Part shown: positions 54,572 to 64,000 of the stretch, in pieces | Layout: each line of letters opens with the position of its first letter | Numbering within the stretch: the stretch's first letter is position 1 | Origin: Craspedostauros australis | Lineage: Eukaryota > Bacillariophyta > Bacillariophyceae > Mastogloiales > Achnanthaceae | Assembly: GCA_026770025.1 (NCBI GenBank) | Contig: JAMXDE010000006.1 | Span: 806,001 to 870,000 of the forward strand | Reading direction: 5' to 3' | Length of the DNA: 64,000 bases | The notes under the pieces: model-generated | The model's database searches: none | What the model was told of the DNA's origin: nothing | Seen by the model: only the letters and a program-made list of their open reading frames with translations | Translations under genes and position numbers: made by a program

Positions 54572-54760
54572 ATATACTTCCCAACTAAACCTGAAATGAC
54601 AACACACTCGACGACCTCAAGCATCATCAAGGGAATGTGGAATCGACAGAGCCATGGAACGGTGATGAGTGACGTCGACACAGAAGACATCATCGCCACA
54701 TCATGGGTCATCTCCACATCAGAACAAGATCGGATTCGAGGTGCAATGACTGAGAGCTGA
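54572..54760 (+). mobile_element. Worn LTR fragment related to copia A
   Basis: ACTTCCCAACTAAACCTGAA at 54,576 matches the copia A LTR but for one base, and weaker matches follow in the same order (GACGTCGACA, CATCATGGGTCAT region, TGCAATGAC). It is far older than the other LTR copies here. Confidence 0.5.
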
Positions 54761-54928
54761 CCTTGAAGACAACAACATGAGATACAACTCAATGAAGATA
54801 ACATAAGAACTAGAAGTCACTCAACCCAAACAGTGTCTTCACTTACCAGCTTGTCACCCTCGTCCTGAAAGACTTGATCTCTCTTGAAGGACTCGTGTGA
54901 TTTCGCTGTGTACGATAACGAGATAACA

Positions 54929-55239
54929 GATTAACAGTCGCAAGCACTACATCCTGACCTGACTGAGTGAACCCCCCTCCAAACCACCGAGCTGATCCCA
55001 TCAGCAACGAACCAACTGCATCACGTGACGACGTGAAGCAGGAACCGAACAACAACAAGAGCCTCCCAAGGCAGCGCACACGAACACACCGAGCACAGCG
55101 TATCCGCTTCTCCGTGACGAACCGAACAAACGAACACACCGAGCACAGCGTATCCGCTTCTCTGTGACGAACCGAACAAGATGACAGAACCCACCGAACC
55201 CATCACCGTACTGAACCACGTCCTCAAGGCCGTGGGTAT
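54929..55239 (+). mobile_element. Older copia element (B family): primer site, leader and gag start
   Basis: GATTAACAGTCGCAAGCA at 54929-54946 equals the primer-binding site of copia B and follows sequence ending GATAACA, the end of its LTR. The leader contains a 50-bp tandem duplication. A gag-like frame begins at ATG 55181 (MTEPTEPITVLNHVLKAVG), similar to the gag start of copia B. The younger element is inserted at 55,239. The left limit of this element's LTR is not clear. Confidence 0.65.
55081..55180 (+). repeat. 50-bp tandem duplication
   Basis: Units 55081-55130 and 55131-55180 differ at two bases. They lie directly before the gag-like ATG at 55181. Confidence 0.9.
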
Positions 55240-55952
55240 TATCAACATCTAGATCGAAATTAGGTACCCATCTCCCATGACTGAAACGTGATTCACTATT
55301 TTTTGATTCGACTCGATTTGAGAGTATAGTCGAGTGAGTCTTGATACACGATTGATATTTGGTCACTACTGTCATCGAACATGACGTAGGCACTGACATC
55401 ATCGTATGACGTCAGAGGATCGGTCATTGTGATCCTCGGAATCGAGATTATATTTTAGTCATGGTATGCTGACCTGTCTAGCCTAGCCGAGTGCATCATC
55501 GAGCACGTGGCAACAACATTTAGAGTAGAGATCGTCGTCGTCAGAGGTGATGCATGCATCTCGTCGACGTAGACGGATCAATACATATATGATCAAACAG
55601 AGATCAAGATTAGGCAAGACCAGGAGAGATGAGGAAAGACCCAAAGGCAAGAATAACACGGAATATTGTGTAAATCAACATGCCATCTTGGGCAATGTTT
55701 TAGGAAAGACTGCGAGAGAAACCACGAGGTAATCAAGCAGCACGTTAGCAACCGTGCATTAGGCACCATCATTAGAAATAGGAGATCATCATCTCATAAT
55801 CCAAACTCAATCATCAATTGACACACCAATAACTTAGCAACCAAATACACCAAACATCTCCAACTTCACCTATTGGATTGATCACCCAGGCGGCGTCGTA
55901 AGTGCAGTGTTTGGTGCTCCCCTCTTGTCCTGTGTGTAATTGCTGATTATCA
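55240..55952 (+). repeat. 5' LTR of copia B
   Basis: 713 bases. Carries CATGACGTAGG and TATGACGTCAGAG within about 40 bases, that is TGACGT and a full TGACGTCA. Confidence 0.94.
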
Positions 55953-57540
55953 GATTAACAGTCGCAAGCATCTATCGTGAGAGTGAACGGATACTGAAGT
56001 GCTGCGCATGCCCTGGTGACATCACGCTGTCCCCTTCCTTTTGATTTCGGCCCAAGAAAGGCCCAACGCGTCCGTGACGACGGACCAATTGCTCGTGTGT
56101 GCAGATTGCTACGTGCCGCCACACCCGCTTTGCCCTGCTAAAGTGCAGAAAGGCTCACCCGCTGTTGCGAATATCGCAGGCGGAGTAATTTCCCTCAACA
56201 AACCAAGTTCCGCACCACTGCGTTACTTACGATAGCTGGTCAGCTAAAAGACAAAGGTGTAAAAACCCGTGAAGCAAGTCACACGTAAACACTTGGCCTG
56301 GTCAGCATCGACAAAGGTGAAAGCCCGTGAAGCAAGATACACGTAAAAACTTGGAGCGCAAAGGCCCTCTGAAACCTATCGGCAATCTCACCGTGAGTTG
56401 TCGCGACCAGGTCAGTCGTTAACACTAAGTCTAAGCCGTACTTGAGATCGGTTAACGTCCAAAAGGGACGCAGAGATAACTGCTAACCAGACTAGCGTCT
56501 GCCCTTGACTGGGGAAGAAACGTGATCGGTAGAGATACCGCGGAAGCAACCCGTAAAGCTAGCATTGTGCTGATAGCAATATCACACAAGTGAGTCTAAC
56601 GACACCGGAAGGCAGGTATACGCTGGACGAAAACGCGAGTGGTGGAACCAGGTGAATCAAAGCAGTTGCTGGCACCTGGGGGGCACCGCGCTCATTAGCG
56701 TGCAAAATCCTGTTAGTATCAGGTACATCGGGCAAGCTGCTGCCAGATCTAAAAGACGTATAGCAAGCTGATCTGTGGCACTCAAAGGAGGCACGGATTG
56801 GATCGAAGGTCCAACTGGGTGAAACCAAAGGTGCACCACATCCTGGTGGAGCACAGCTGAACAAGCGCAAGAATACGGCGTTCGGGGAGACGAAATCCGA
56901 ACGGGCAGGGCCATCCAACGCGCAATCCATCCGCGACGTTTCATCGTTTCAAGACCAACAAAACAAACAATCGCTCCATCAACAACAGCCATTTGCGCTC
57001 AGTCCACCTTCTGATTGGCTACGAATTCCTTCAGTTCGTACAATCACTGGCGCGTCATCACCGGCTCACAACTCCTTCGCCGTTCCAGTCATTCATCCGA
57101 CTTCGGGTCGCGCGCCAACACATCACCCAAACGGGAAATTCACACGGTCCTGGTTGACATTTTCCATCGGTCATCCTTCGCCTCGGATTAAGCACGGTCA
57201 TCTTCGCATTCATCAATCGGGAAATTCACACGGTCCCGTCTGGCCTTCCATCCGTCAGTCAGTCACAATTCGAGACATCGCGCACGGATTAACCGCAGTC
57301 CACTCGTGACATCATACCACAGCTGACGCCTTCGCCATCACTGGCGCTTTGCATCCGGCACCACTTCCATTCCCGACGAATCCCGACAAGCGCAGAAACC
57401 CACCGTCACATCCCGGCGAACACTTCGACATCACAGCGGACGGCACAGTCATTTCCAAGTGTGACCACTTTCCTGGGAGCTGCGGGAAAATACTCGTCCG
57501 ATAAAATAGCAACAAATCCGGACCAACACCCAGCTACACG
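55953..57540 (+). other. Leader of copia B with primer-binding site and tandem repeat
   Basis: GATTAACAGTCGCAAGCA at 55953-55970 directly follows the LTR; its complement reads like the anticodon arm of a tRNA-Asn (CTGTTAA loop). A 61-bp unit is imperfectly repeated at 56237-56297 and 56298-56357. GGGAAATTCACACGGTCC occurs twice (about 57,133 and 57,220). Short frames in the leader do not look like protein. Confidence 0.65.
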
Positions 57541-60500
57541 ATGTCCAACCCAATCCCAATCAACGACCCCATCCTGGCGCACGTCCTCAACGTTCTCGGA
57601 TATGACGACTCGTCTACTGAATGGCGTATCTTGCACACCGAAGAGATCCAAACCATCATGGATTTCGCTTCGCTCCATCGCGAAGACATGCTCGATATGG
57701 ACGTCACCATCCAGGTGCCTGATCCAGAATCCGACTACGTAGCCCAACTGTCTAAGGTAGCAATCCGGAAATTCATAAACGCTATTGGCTGGTTCAGTGT
57801 TCAACCTAATCCCACTGCAGAGACATGGCGGGAACTCAACCAAGCTTCGTACATGGAGTATGTCGCCCGGACGTTCACACCCTCGCCCGCATCCTCAGCT
57901 GCCATGCCCGATGGAACCACCAGCGCATTCCCCTTCGAACCAACGAAGACCGAACCAACGGAGAAGACCGGACGCGACCTCGCCGCAGATTTCAACCGCA
58001 GCATCAAACGTAACATTAGCGACTATCCCAAGTTGTCTGATGATAAATACTTTGCTACATTCCATCGTCGTCTGCGTGCCACCGCTGCTGCTCATGGCAT
58101 CTCCAATGTTCTCGATACTAACTACGTCCCGTCCGATGAACAAGCCGAGCTCTTCAAGGTGCAGTCCACCTTCCTGTTCAACGTGTTTGTATCCAACCTG
58201 CAGACCACGAAGAGTAGGAAGTGTGTCACTCCATACGAGTCGATCTGTGACGGCCAAGCCGTCTACTGCATGCTGGTTCGCGAGTACACCACCGGTGCTA
58301 CTGCTGTCAACACCATCCGACGCATCCGCGACGACATCATCAAGTTCAAGCTGGATAAGCAGTGGCGCAAGACGCGTGAGCAGTTCCTAGACCTGTGGCA
58401 ACACAAGGTTCACGAACTTGAGGCTTTGCGTGATGATCCAATCGACGACGCAACGAAGAAGGAGTGGTTGACCAACGCCATCGAGGCAGACAAGGCTCTG
58501 TACCAGTCTATCTTCCAGACTGACTACCTGCAGACCGCCATCCTGGCCTACTCACCCGGCAAGTCCGCAACCACCATGGAGTTCGACACCCTCGTGGAGC
58601 TCGTTCGGTCGTACGCCGTCCAACTCGATGGCCACGACGCCAACAAGCCAAAGACGCCACGGCAAGTCAACAACACTGATCAGCGCAAGCAACGCGGGAA
58701 GGATAAGGACGACGGACCCAATCTCTGGAAGCCCAACAAGGACTACAGCAAGGAGACACGAGAACGGCTGCCGCGAGAGGAGTTCCAGAAGCTGTCGGAT
58801 AAGCAACGCAGCGACTTCCTCCAAGCCCGGCGAGCCAAGTCTGGACGTGGTAAGAAGGACAAGCCTAGGCGTTCCGCCAACAACACCAACCGCAGTGGAT
58901 CCACATCCAACCAGAACGACCAACAGGACACTCAGACCAACGACAATGGTAGTAACAATAACGAGTCTAGTTCTACCGCTGGAACAGCAATCAACCGTAT
59001 GCTTTCCAATGCCATGTCTAGCGCGTCCGGGAGTCCGCCGACTACCCTCGTCATTGACGGTCGCACCTACACCCTGTCTCACACGAACGTATCGTACAAG
59101 TTCAACAACGCGAACGTGACTGTGCAAGGCGCATTGGTGGATGGAGGTGCGAATGGCGGTCTCGTTGGCGATGACATGCTGGTGATGGAGTCCACGTCCA
59201 ACCGGGCCGATGTTTCTGGAATTGGTGACGCAGAGATCAAGGATCTGGCTCTGGTCACGGCCACCGCTGTCATCCAGACCACCTCAGGGCCGGTGATCGG
59301 TTGGTTCCATCAGTACGCCAACTACGGGAAAGGGCGAACCATCCATTCTGCCAACCAACTCGCAGCGTTTGGATTGGATGTCAATGAGCGACCAAAGGAC
59401 CTCCCTGGCGGTCGGCAGACCATCGTCACGCCAGACGGATTCATCGTCCCACTCACCGTGCGTCAAGGCCTCGCATACATGGACATGCACAAGCCAACTC
59501 AGGCAGAGCTAGACGATCTGCCACATGTGTTCTTCACCTCCAACCAAGAGTGGGACCCATCTGTCCTGGACGGGGAGGCTGATCTGGACAACATTCCCGC
59601 AACCGGACGCAGCGAAGACGACGACATCGACATCACCATCTCCAAGTGCGTTCAGTACGCTCAATCCGCTGCAACGCTCGGGGATGGGGAGAAGGCAACC
59701 AAGGCCGGGCCACGCAACATCGTGGGTAAAGCGCCCAATTTCCATGCGCTACGGCCATACTTCGGGTGGATTCCGGCAGACCGCGTGCGTGACACTCTTG
59801 CATGTACTACCCAGTGGTATCGCATGTCTGAGCGTTATCCCATGCGTAAACACTATAAGTCTAGATTCCCCGCAGCCAATGTCAACCGACTACACGATGT
59901 TGTTTCCATGGACACGTTGTTCTCTGACACGCCTGCTCATCATGATGGAGTCCCCGGACACGGTGGATGTACCATGGTGCAGGTGTTTGTAGGATCCAAC
60001 ACGCGCCTCACAGCGGTGTACCCTCTGGCAAGCGAATCCCATGTTCCCCATGTTGTGCAAGACTTCATTCGGGAGCATGGTGCCATGGACGTGTTGATGT
60101 CCGACAACGCCACAGCGCAGATCGGAGGCAAGATGAAGGACATCCTCCGGCAGTACTGCATTGCAGACCACCAGTCTGAACCACACCACCAACATCAGAA
60201 TCCTGTCGAGCGACGCATCCAGGATATCAAGCGCACCACTAACGGCATCATGGACCAAACTGGCACCCCTGCCAGGTTCTGGCTCATCTGCACCCTGTAT
60301 GTCGTGGGGCTGTTCAACCATCTGTCCCAGTCCACGGCGGGTCACATCACGCCCGTCCAAGCCGCCACTGGCCAACGTCCCGACGTGAGCAAGTATCTCA
60401 ACTTCCACTGGTGGGAGCCGGTGTACTACAAGGTTGGGAACGCTGCCTTCCCTGGCACCACGCAGGGACGACGTGGGCGCTGGGCTGGACCATGCGAGCA

Positions 60501-63000
60501 CAAGGGTGACGAACTGACGTTCTGGGTACTGGATGACGCAACGCAACGGCTGTTGCCACGCTCAAGCATCCGACGTGTGTCTGATGACGCGCGAAACCTA
60601 CGGGCGGACTACCCCCTGCTTGATTCTGGGGAGGATGGTAACGTGGGTGACGAAGCTAGCGAAACCGAAAATCCAGACGATTTCGACAGTGGCAGCACAC
60701 CTAAAGCTAGACAACCTGTTGTGCATGCACTATCTGACCTGGTAGCCACATCACATGGAGAATCAGATCTAGGTGTAGTCAAAGTCCCCAAATTCAGTCC
60801 TGATGAGCTGCTCGGATTGACCTTCCTCCACCAACAGGATGGACTCAAGTGGAGAGCTCGCGTGATCCGCAAGATCAAGGACGGTGACGCAGCCAACCAT
60901 GATAACATCAAGATGCTCATCGCATACGGCGACGACGACACCGAAGAGCTCATCGCGTACACGGATCTGGCAGACATCATCGAGCAACAACACGAACAGG
61001 AGATTGGCGACGGGGAGATGTGCGTTTTCAAAGCCATCACCGGACACGAAGGTCCATTCCACTCCAGTCACAGCAAGTACAACGGCTCCTCCTACAACGT
61101 GAAGGTACAATGGGAGGATGGCAGTGTGACCATGGAACCACTGGACGTGATCGCCAAAGACGACCCTGTATCCTGTGCAAAGTACGCCGCAGACAACAAC
61201 CTCCTTGGTCTGCCTGGCTGGAAACGATTCCGTAAACTAGCAAAGAGAAAGAAGAAACTCAATCGTCTCATCAACGCTAGTAAACGCAAAGCTCGTGCAC
61301 AAGGTCCTATCTTCAAGTTTGGTGTTCAAGTTCCACGGAACGGGAAGGAAGCCCGCCAGCTTGATGAGAAGAACGGCAACTCCAAGTGGGTAGACGCTGA
61401 GAGAAAAGAAATGGCTCAGCTCCACGAGTATGGCACGTTCAAGGATCTCGGAAAGAACACTCGGAAACCAGACGGATACAAGCAGATCAAGCTCCTCTGG
61501 GTGTACGACGTGAAGCACGACCTTCGCCACAAGGCAAGATGCGTAGCAGGAGGGCACTTAACGGATCCATGCAAGGATATGGCATATGCAGGAGTAGTCA
61601 ATCTCAGATCATTCAGGATTGCACTGCTTGCTGCGGAACTCAACAACCTCAAGCCCATGGTGGGTGATATTGGTAATGCCTATCTAGAAGCATACACAAA
61701 AGAAAAGATCTGTTTTGTAGCTGGTCCTGAGTTCCAAGAGTTTGCTGGTCACATGATGGTCATTGTGAAAGCGCTCTACGGACTACGCACGTCTGGTGCT
61801 CGATTCCACGAGTCTCTGGCCGACACACTCCGCGACATGAAGTTCTTTCAGTGCAAGGCTGACCCAGATGTGTGGATGAGGGATGCTGGTAGATGCTGGG
61901 AATACATCTGTGTGTACGTAGATGATCTGATGGCCGTCATGGAAGACCCACAGTCATTCTTCGACACGCTCATCAACAAGTACAAGTACAAGTTGAAAGG
62001 TGTAGGACCAATCAAGTATCACCTCGGCGCAGACTTCGACCGTGACAAAGACGGAACCCTGACTATGAGCCCGCAATCTTACATCAAACGGATGCTGGCG
62101 AATTACGAACAGGTGCATGGGGAGCTTCCACGGACCTACACCAGTCCCATGGAACACAACGACGCCCCCGAGCTAGACACATCACGTGAACTAAACCCTG
62201 TAGAGACCAGACAGTTTCAATCACTCATCGGTGCCCTTCAATGGTGCATCACATTGGGACGGTTTGATATTGCTGCAGCTGTGATGACTTTGTCTAGATT
62301 CAGAGCTCAACCCAGGATTGGTCACATGGACCGCGCTAAACGTGTGTATGGATACCTCCGAAAGCGTTCTGACGCCGCCATCAGGTTCAGAACAGGGATT
62401 CCAGATCACGAGCGCTTCTTCAAGGTTCCTGACCATGAATGGATGTACTCTGTGTATGGTGATGCCGAAGAGGAGACCGCGGACGACGATCCAACACCCA
62501 AGGGCAAGGCAGTTCGTATGACAACGTTTGTAGATGCCAATCTCATGCACTGCAAAGTGACAGGCAAATCTGCAACTGGTGTTCTCCATCTGCTCAACCA
62601 GACACCCATCGAATGGTTCAGCAAGCGCCAGACCACCGTCGAGACTGCAACATACGGATCGGAATTCGTCGCGGCAAGACAGGCAACAGAGCAAGTGATT
62701 GCGATGCGCCTTACTCTTCGTGCAATGGGGATTCCACTGGACGGACCCGCCTGGATGTTCGGAGACAACCAGAGTGTGATCACTTCCTCCACCATTCCCA
62801 ACAGTGTGTTGTCCAAACGACACAACGCATTGGCGTACCACCGCGTGCGTGCCGCAGTAGCTGCGAAGATCCTGCATTTCTGCAAGATAGACGGAACGGA
62901 AAACGTAGCCGACATCATGACCAAGTTCCTTCCATGGGCGAAGTACTGGCCGTTAGTGAGGCCGCTTCTGTTCTGGAAAGGAGAGACTCTGGGTGGATGA
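57541..63000 (+). CDS. Copia B gag-pol, 1819 aa
   Basis: Gag comes first (about 1-400, beginning MSNPIPINDPILAHVLNVLG), then a basic Asn/Ser-rich linker. The protease-like segment has ALVDGGANGGLVGDDM near residue 534, a form found across diatom copia (CoDi) elements. Integrase: VSMDTLFSD, LMSDNATAQ and NPVERRIQDI carry the D, D and E. Reverse transcriptase: PMVGDIGNAYLEAYTKEKI, ALYGLRTSGARFHESL and CVYVDDLMA (YVDD near residue 1459). RNase H: FVDANLMHCKVTGKSATG, TVETATYGSEFVAARQATEQ and a C-terminus with KIDGTENVADIMTKFLPW. Unlike copia A there is no separate gag frame and no CCHC knuckle that I can see. Confidence 0.93.
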   Translation: MSNPIPINDPILAHVLNVLGYDDSSTEWRILHTEEIQTIMDFASLHREDMLDMDVTIQVPDPESDYVAQLSKVAIRKFINAIGWFSVQPNPTAETWRELNQASYMEYVARTFTPSPASSAAMPDGTTSAFPFEPTKTEPTEKTGRDLAADFNRSIKRNISDYPKLSDDKYFATFHRRLRATAAAHGISNVLDTNYVPSDEQAELFKVQSTFLFNVFVSNLQTTKSRKCVTPYESICDGQAVYCMLVREYTTGATAVNTIRRIRDDIIKFKLDKQWRKTREQFLDLWQHKVHELEALRDDPIDDATKKEWLTNAIEADKALYQSIFQTDYLQTAILAYSPGKSATTMEFDTLVELVRSYAVQLDGHDANKPKTPRQVNNTDQRKQRGKDKDDGPNLWKPNKDYSKETRERLPREEFQKLSDKQRSDFLQARRAKSGRGKKDKPRRSANNTNRSGSTSNQNDQQDTQTNDNGSNNNESSSTAGTAINRMLSNAMSSASGSPPTTLVIDGRTYTLSHTNVSYKFNNANVTVQGALVDGGANGGLVGDDMLVMESTSNRADVSGIGDAEIKDLALVTATAVIQTTSGPVIGWFHQYANYGKGRTIHSANQLAAFGLDVNERPKDLPGGRQTIVTPDGFIVPLTVRQGLAYMDMHKPTQAELDDLPHVFFTSNQEWDPSVLDGEADLDNIPATGRSEDDDIDITISKCVQYAQSAATLGDGEKATKAGPRNIVGKAPNFHALRPYFGWIPADRVRDTLACTTQWYRMSERYPMRKHYKSRFPAANVNRLHDVVSMDTLFSDTPAHHDGVPGHGGCTMVQVFVGSNTRLTAVYPLASESHVPHVVQDFIREHGAMDVLMSDNATAQIGGKMKDILRQYCIADHQSEPHHQHQNPVERRIQDIKRTTNGIMDQTGTPARFWLICTLYVVGLFNHLSQSTAGHITPVQAATGQRPDVSKYLNFHWWEPVYYKVGNAAFPGTTQGRRGRWAGPCEHKGDELTFWVLDDATQRLLPRSSIRRVSDDARNLRADYPLLDSGEDGNVGDEASETENPDDFDSGSTPKARQPVVHALSDLVATSHGESDLGVVKVPKFSPDELLGLTFLHQQDGLKWRARVIRKIKDGDAANHDNIKMLIAYGDDDTEELIAYTDLADIIEQQHEQEIGDGEMCVFKAITGHEGPFHSSHSKYNGSSYNVKVQWEDGSVTMEPLDVIAKDDPVSCAKYAADNNLLGLPGWKRFRKLAKRKKKLNRLINASKRKARAQGPIFKFGVQVPRNGKEARQLDEKNGNSKWVDAERKEMAQLHEYGTFKDLGKNTRKPDGYKQIKLLWVYDVKHDLRHKARCVAGGHLTDPCKDMAYAGVVNLRSFRIALLAAELNNLKPMVGDIGNAYLEAYTKEKICFVAGPEFQEFAGHMMVIVKALYGLRTSGARFHESLADTLRDMKFFQCKADPDVWMRDAGRCWEYICVYVDDLMAVMEDPQSFFDTLINKYKYKLKGVGPIKYHLGADFDRDKDGTLTMSPQSYIKRMLANYEQVHGELPRTYTSPMEHNDAPELDTSRELNPVETRQFQSLIGALQWCITLGRFDIAAAVMTLSRFRAQPRIGHMDRAKRVYGYLRKRSDAAIRFRTGIPDHERFFKVPDHEWMYSVYGDAEEETADDDPTPKGKAVRMTTFVDANLMHCKVTGKSATGVLHLLNQTPIEWFSKRQTTVETATYGSEFVAARQATEQVIAMRLTLRAMGIPLDGPAWMFGDNQSVITSSTIPNSVLSKRHNALAYHRVRAAVAAKILHFCKIDGTENVADIMTKFLPWAKYWPLVRPLLFWKGETLGG

Positions 63001-63024
63001 ACAAGACTCCCGACTATAGGGGAG

Positions 63025-63737
63025 TATCAACATCTAGATCGAAATTAGGTACCCATCTCCCATGACTGAAACGTGATTCACTATTTTTTGATTCGACTCG
63101 ATTTGAGAGTATAGTCGAGTGAGTCTTGATACACGATTGATATTTGGTCACTACTGTCATCGAACATGACGTAGGCACTGACATCATCGTATGACGTCAG
63201 AGGATCGGTCATTGTGATCCTCGGAATCGAGATTATATTTTAGTCATGGTATGCTGACCTGTCTAGCCTAGCCGAGTGCATCATCGAGCACGTGGCAACA
63301 ACATTTAGAGTAGAGATCGTCGTCGTCAGAGGTGATGCATGCATCTCGTCGACGTAGACGGATCAATACATATATGATCAAACAGAGATCAAGATTAGGC
63401 AAGACCAGGAGAGATGAGGAAAGACCCAAAGGCAAGAATAACACGGAATATTGTGTAAATCAACATGCCATCTTGGGCAATGTTTTAGGAAAGACTGCGA
63501 GAGAAACCACGAGGTAATCAAGCAGCACGTTAGCAACCGTGCATTAGGCACCATCATTAGAAATAGGAGATCATCATCTCATAATCCAAACTCAATCATC
63601 AATTGACACACCAATAACTTAGCAACCAAATACACCAAACATCTCCAACTTCACCTATTGGATTGATCACCCAGGCGGCGTCGTAAGTGCAGTGTTTGGT
63701 GCTCCCCTCTTGTCCTGTGTGTAATTGCTGATTATCA
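63025..63737 (+). repeat. 3' LTR of copia B
   Basis: 713 bases, no difference from the 5' LTR found on reading. Followed by GGTAT. Confidence 0.94.
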
Positions 63738-63742
63738 GGTAT

Positions 63743-64000
63743 CTCCGACGACTCCGACCATCGCCGCGTTATCATCGACGCAGCGGTGGAGAACGTTGAC
63801 GACCTCACCTTCCTCACCAAGGAAGACCTCGACGGTCTTCATCGCGACTTCACTCCCACCTCGGGAGACCCATACTCATGCCGATTGACTGCGCTGCACA
63901 TTCGCAAGATCCTCGCACTCCCAATGTGGTATGACGCACAAGCTGGCGACGGCGACTCCGTCTGGCTTGACCTGAATGCTGCGAGGCTCCAGACCTTCAT
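63743..64000 (+). pseudogene. Older copia gag, right part, runs off the window
   Basis: Open plus-strand frame to the edge with DLTFLTKEDLDGLHRDF and TALHIRKILALPMWYDA, parallel to MDFASLHREDMLDMDV and VAIRKFINAIGWF of the copia B gag. It belongs to the element whose start lies at 54929-55239. Confidence 0.65.

Larger units (their letters stand above)
55240..63737 (+). mobile_element. Copia LTR retrotransposon B, looks whole and young
   Basis: LTRs of 713 bp (55240-55952 and 63025-63737) read as identical; they begin TATCAACATC rather than TG and end CA. GGTAT directly precedes (55235-55239) and follows (63738-63742) the element as a target duplication. It has a primer site at 55953, a 1.6 kb leader, one 1819-codon gag-pol frame and a purine-rich ATAGGGGAG before the 3' LTR. 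It appears to have no breaks. It lies in the gag of an older relative. Confidence 0.94.

Noticed and set aside
56041-56235. Short frame in the copia B leader as an extra gene
   Set aside because: 64 codons only, no motif, and it overlaps no conserved piece that I can see.

Overview
The window reads as nuclear DNA of a diatom, probably pennate. Three host proteins start with a signal peptide ending in a diatom-type plastid cleavage motif (A-F or similar), including a clear PGR5. The copia elements are of the diatom type, and the other host genes (SUMO E1 subunit UBA2, a heat shock factor, a Pro/Thr-repeat Cys-rich secreted protein) fit a stramenopile alga. This is inferred from protein features only; no species is claimed.

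Left part, about 1-32,200, is mainly host. In order it holds: the 5' end of a minus-strand gene leaving the left edge; a 3 kb stretch bounded by a 32-bp inverted repeat with a LINE reverse-transcriptase tail inside; a plastid-targeted hypothetical gene; a possible two-exon small secreted protein; a large plus-strand protein with zinc-binding and apolipoprotein-L-like parts; a minus-strand repeat protein of the FASTK/OPR kind; a head-to-head pair of plastid protein genes (an unknown 151-residue protein and PGR5); UBA2; a mariner-type transposase gene; a decayed Cys-rich secreted-protein gene; a possible membrane protein; and a three-exon heat shock factor.

Right part, about 33,000-64,000, is a stack of mobile elements. 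A decayed LINE-ORF1-like coding region is split by an 11.2 kb copia element (34,913-46,103, 6-bp direct repeat ATGATT), whose integrase region is in turn split by a 2.7 kb TIR DNA element. Next comes a solo copy of the same LTR, split by a second, 3.3 kb TIR DNA element. From 54,900 an older copia element is split near the start of its gag by a younger relative (55,240-63,737) with LTRs that read as identical, a 5-bp TSD (GGTAT) and one long open frame; the older gag resumes and leaves the right edge.

The most interesting observation is that the two TIR DNA elements appear to be kin. Both sit at TA inside ATAT, both begin TCC and end GGA, and both carry several 16-bp palindromic units just inside their ends. 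The unit sequences differ (TTGCGTCAGGACGCAA and TGTCCTCAGGAGGACA) but share the centre TCAGGA. I see no recognisable transposase in either.
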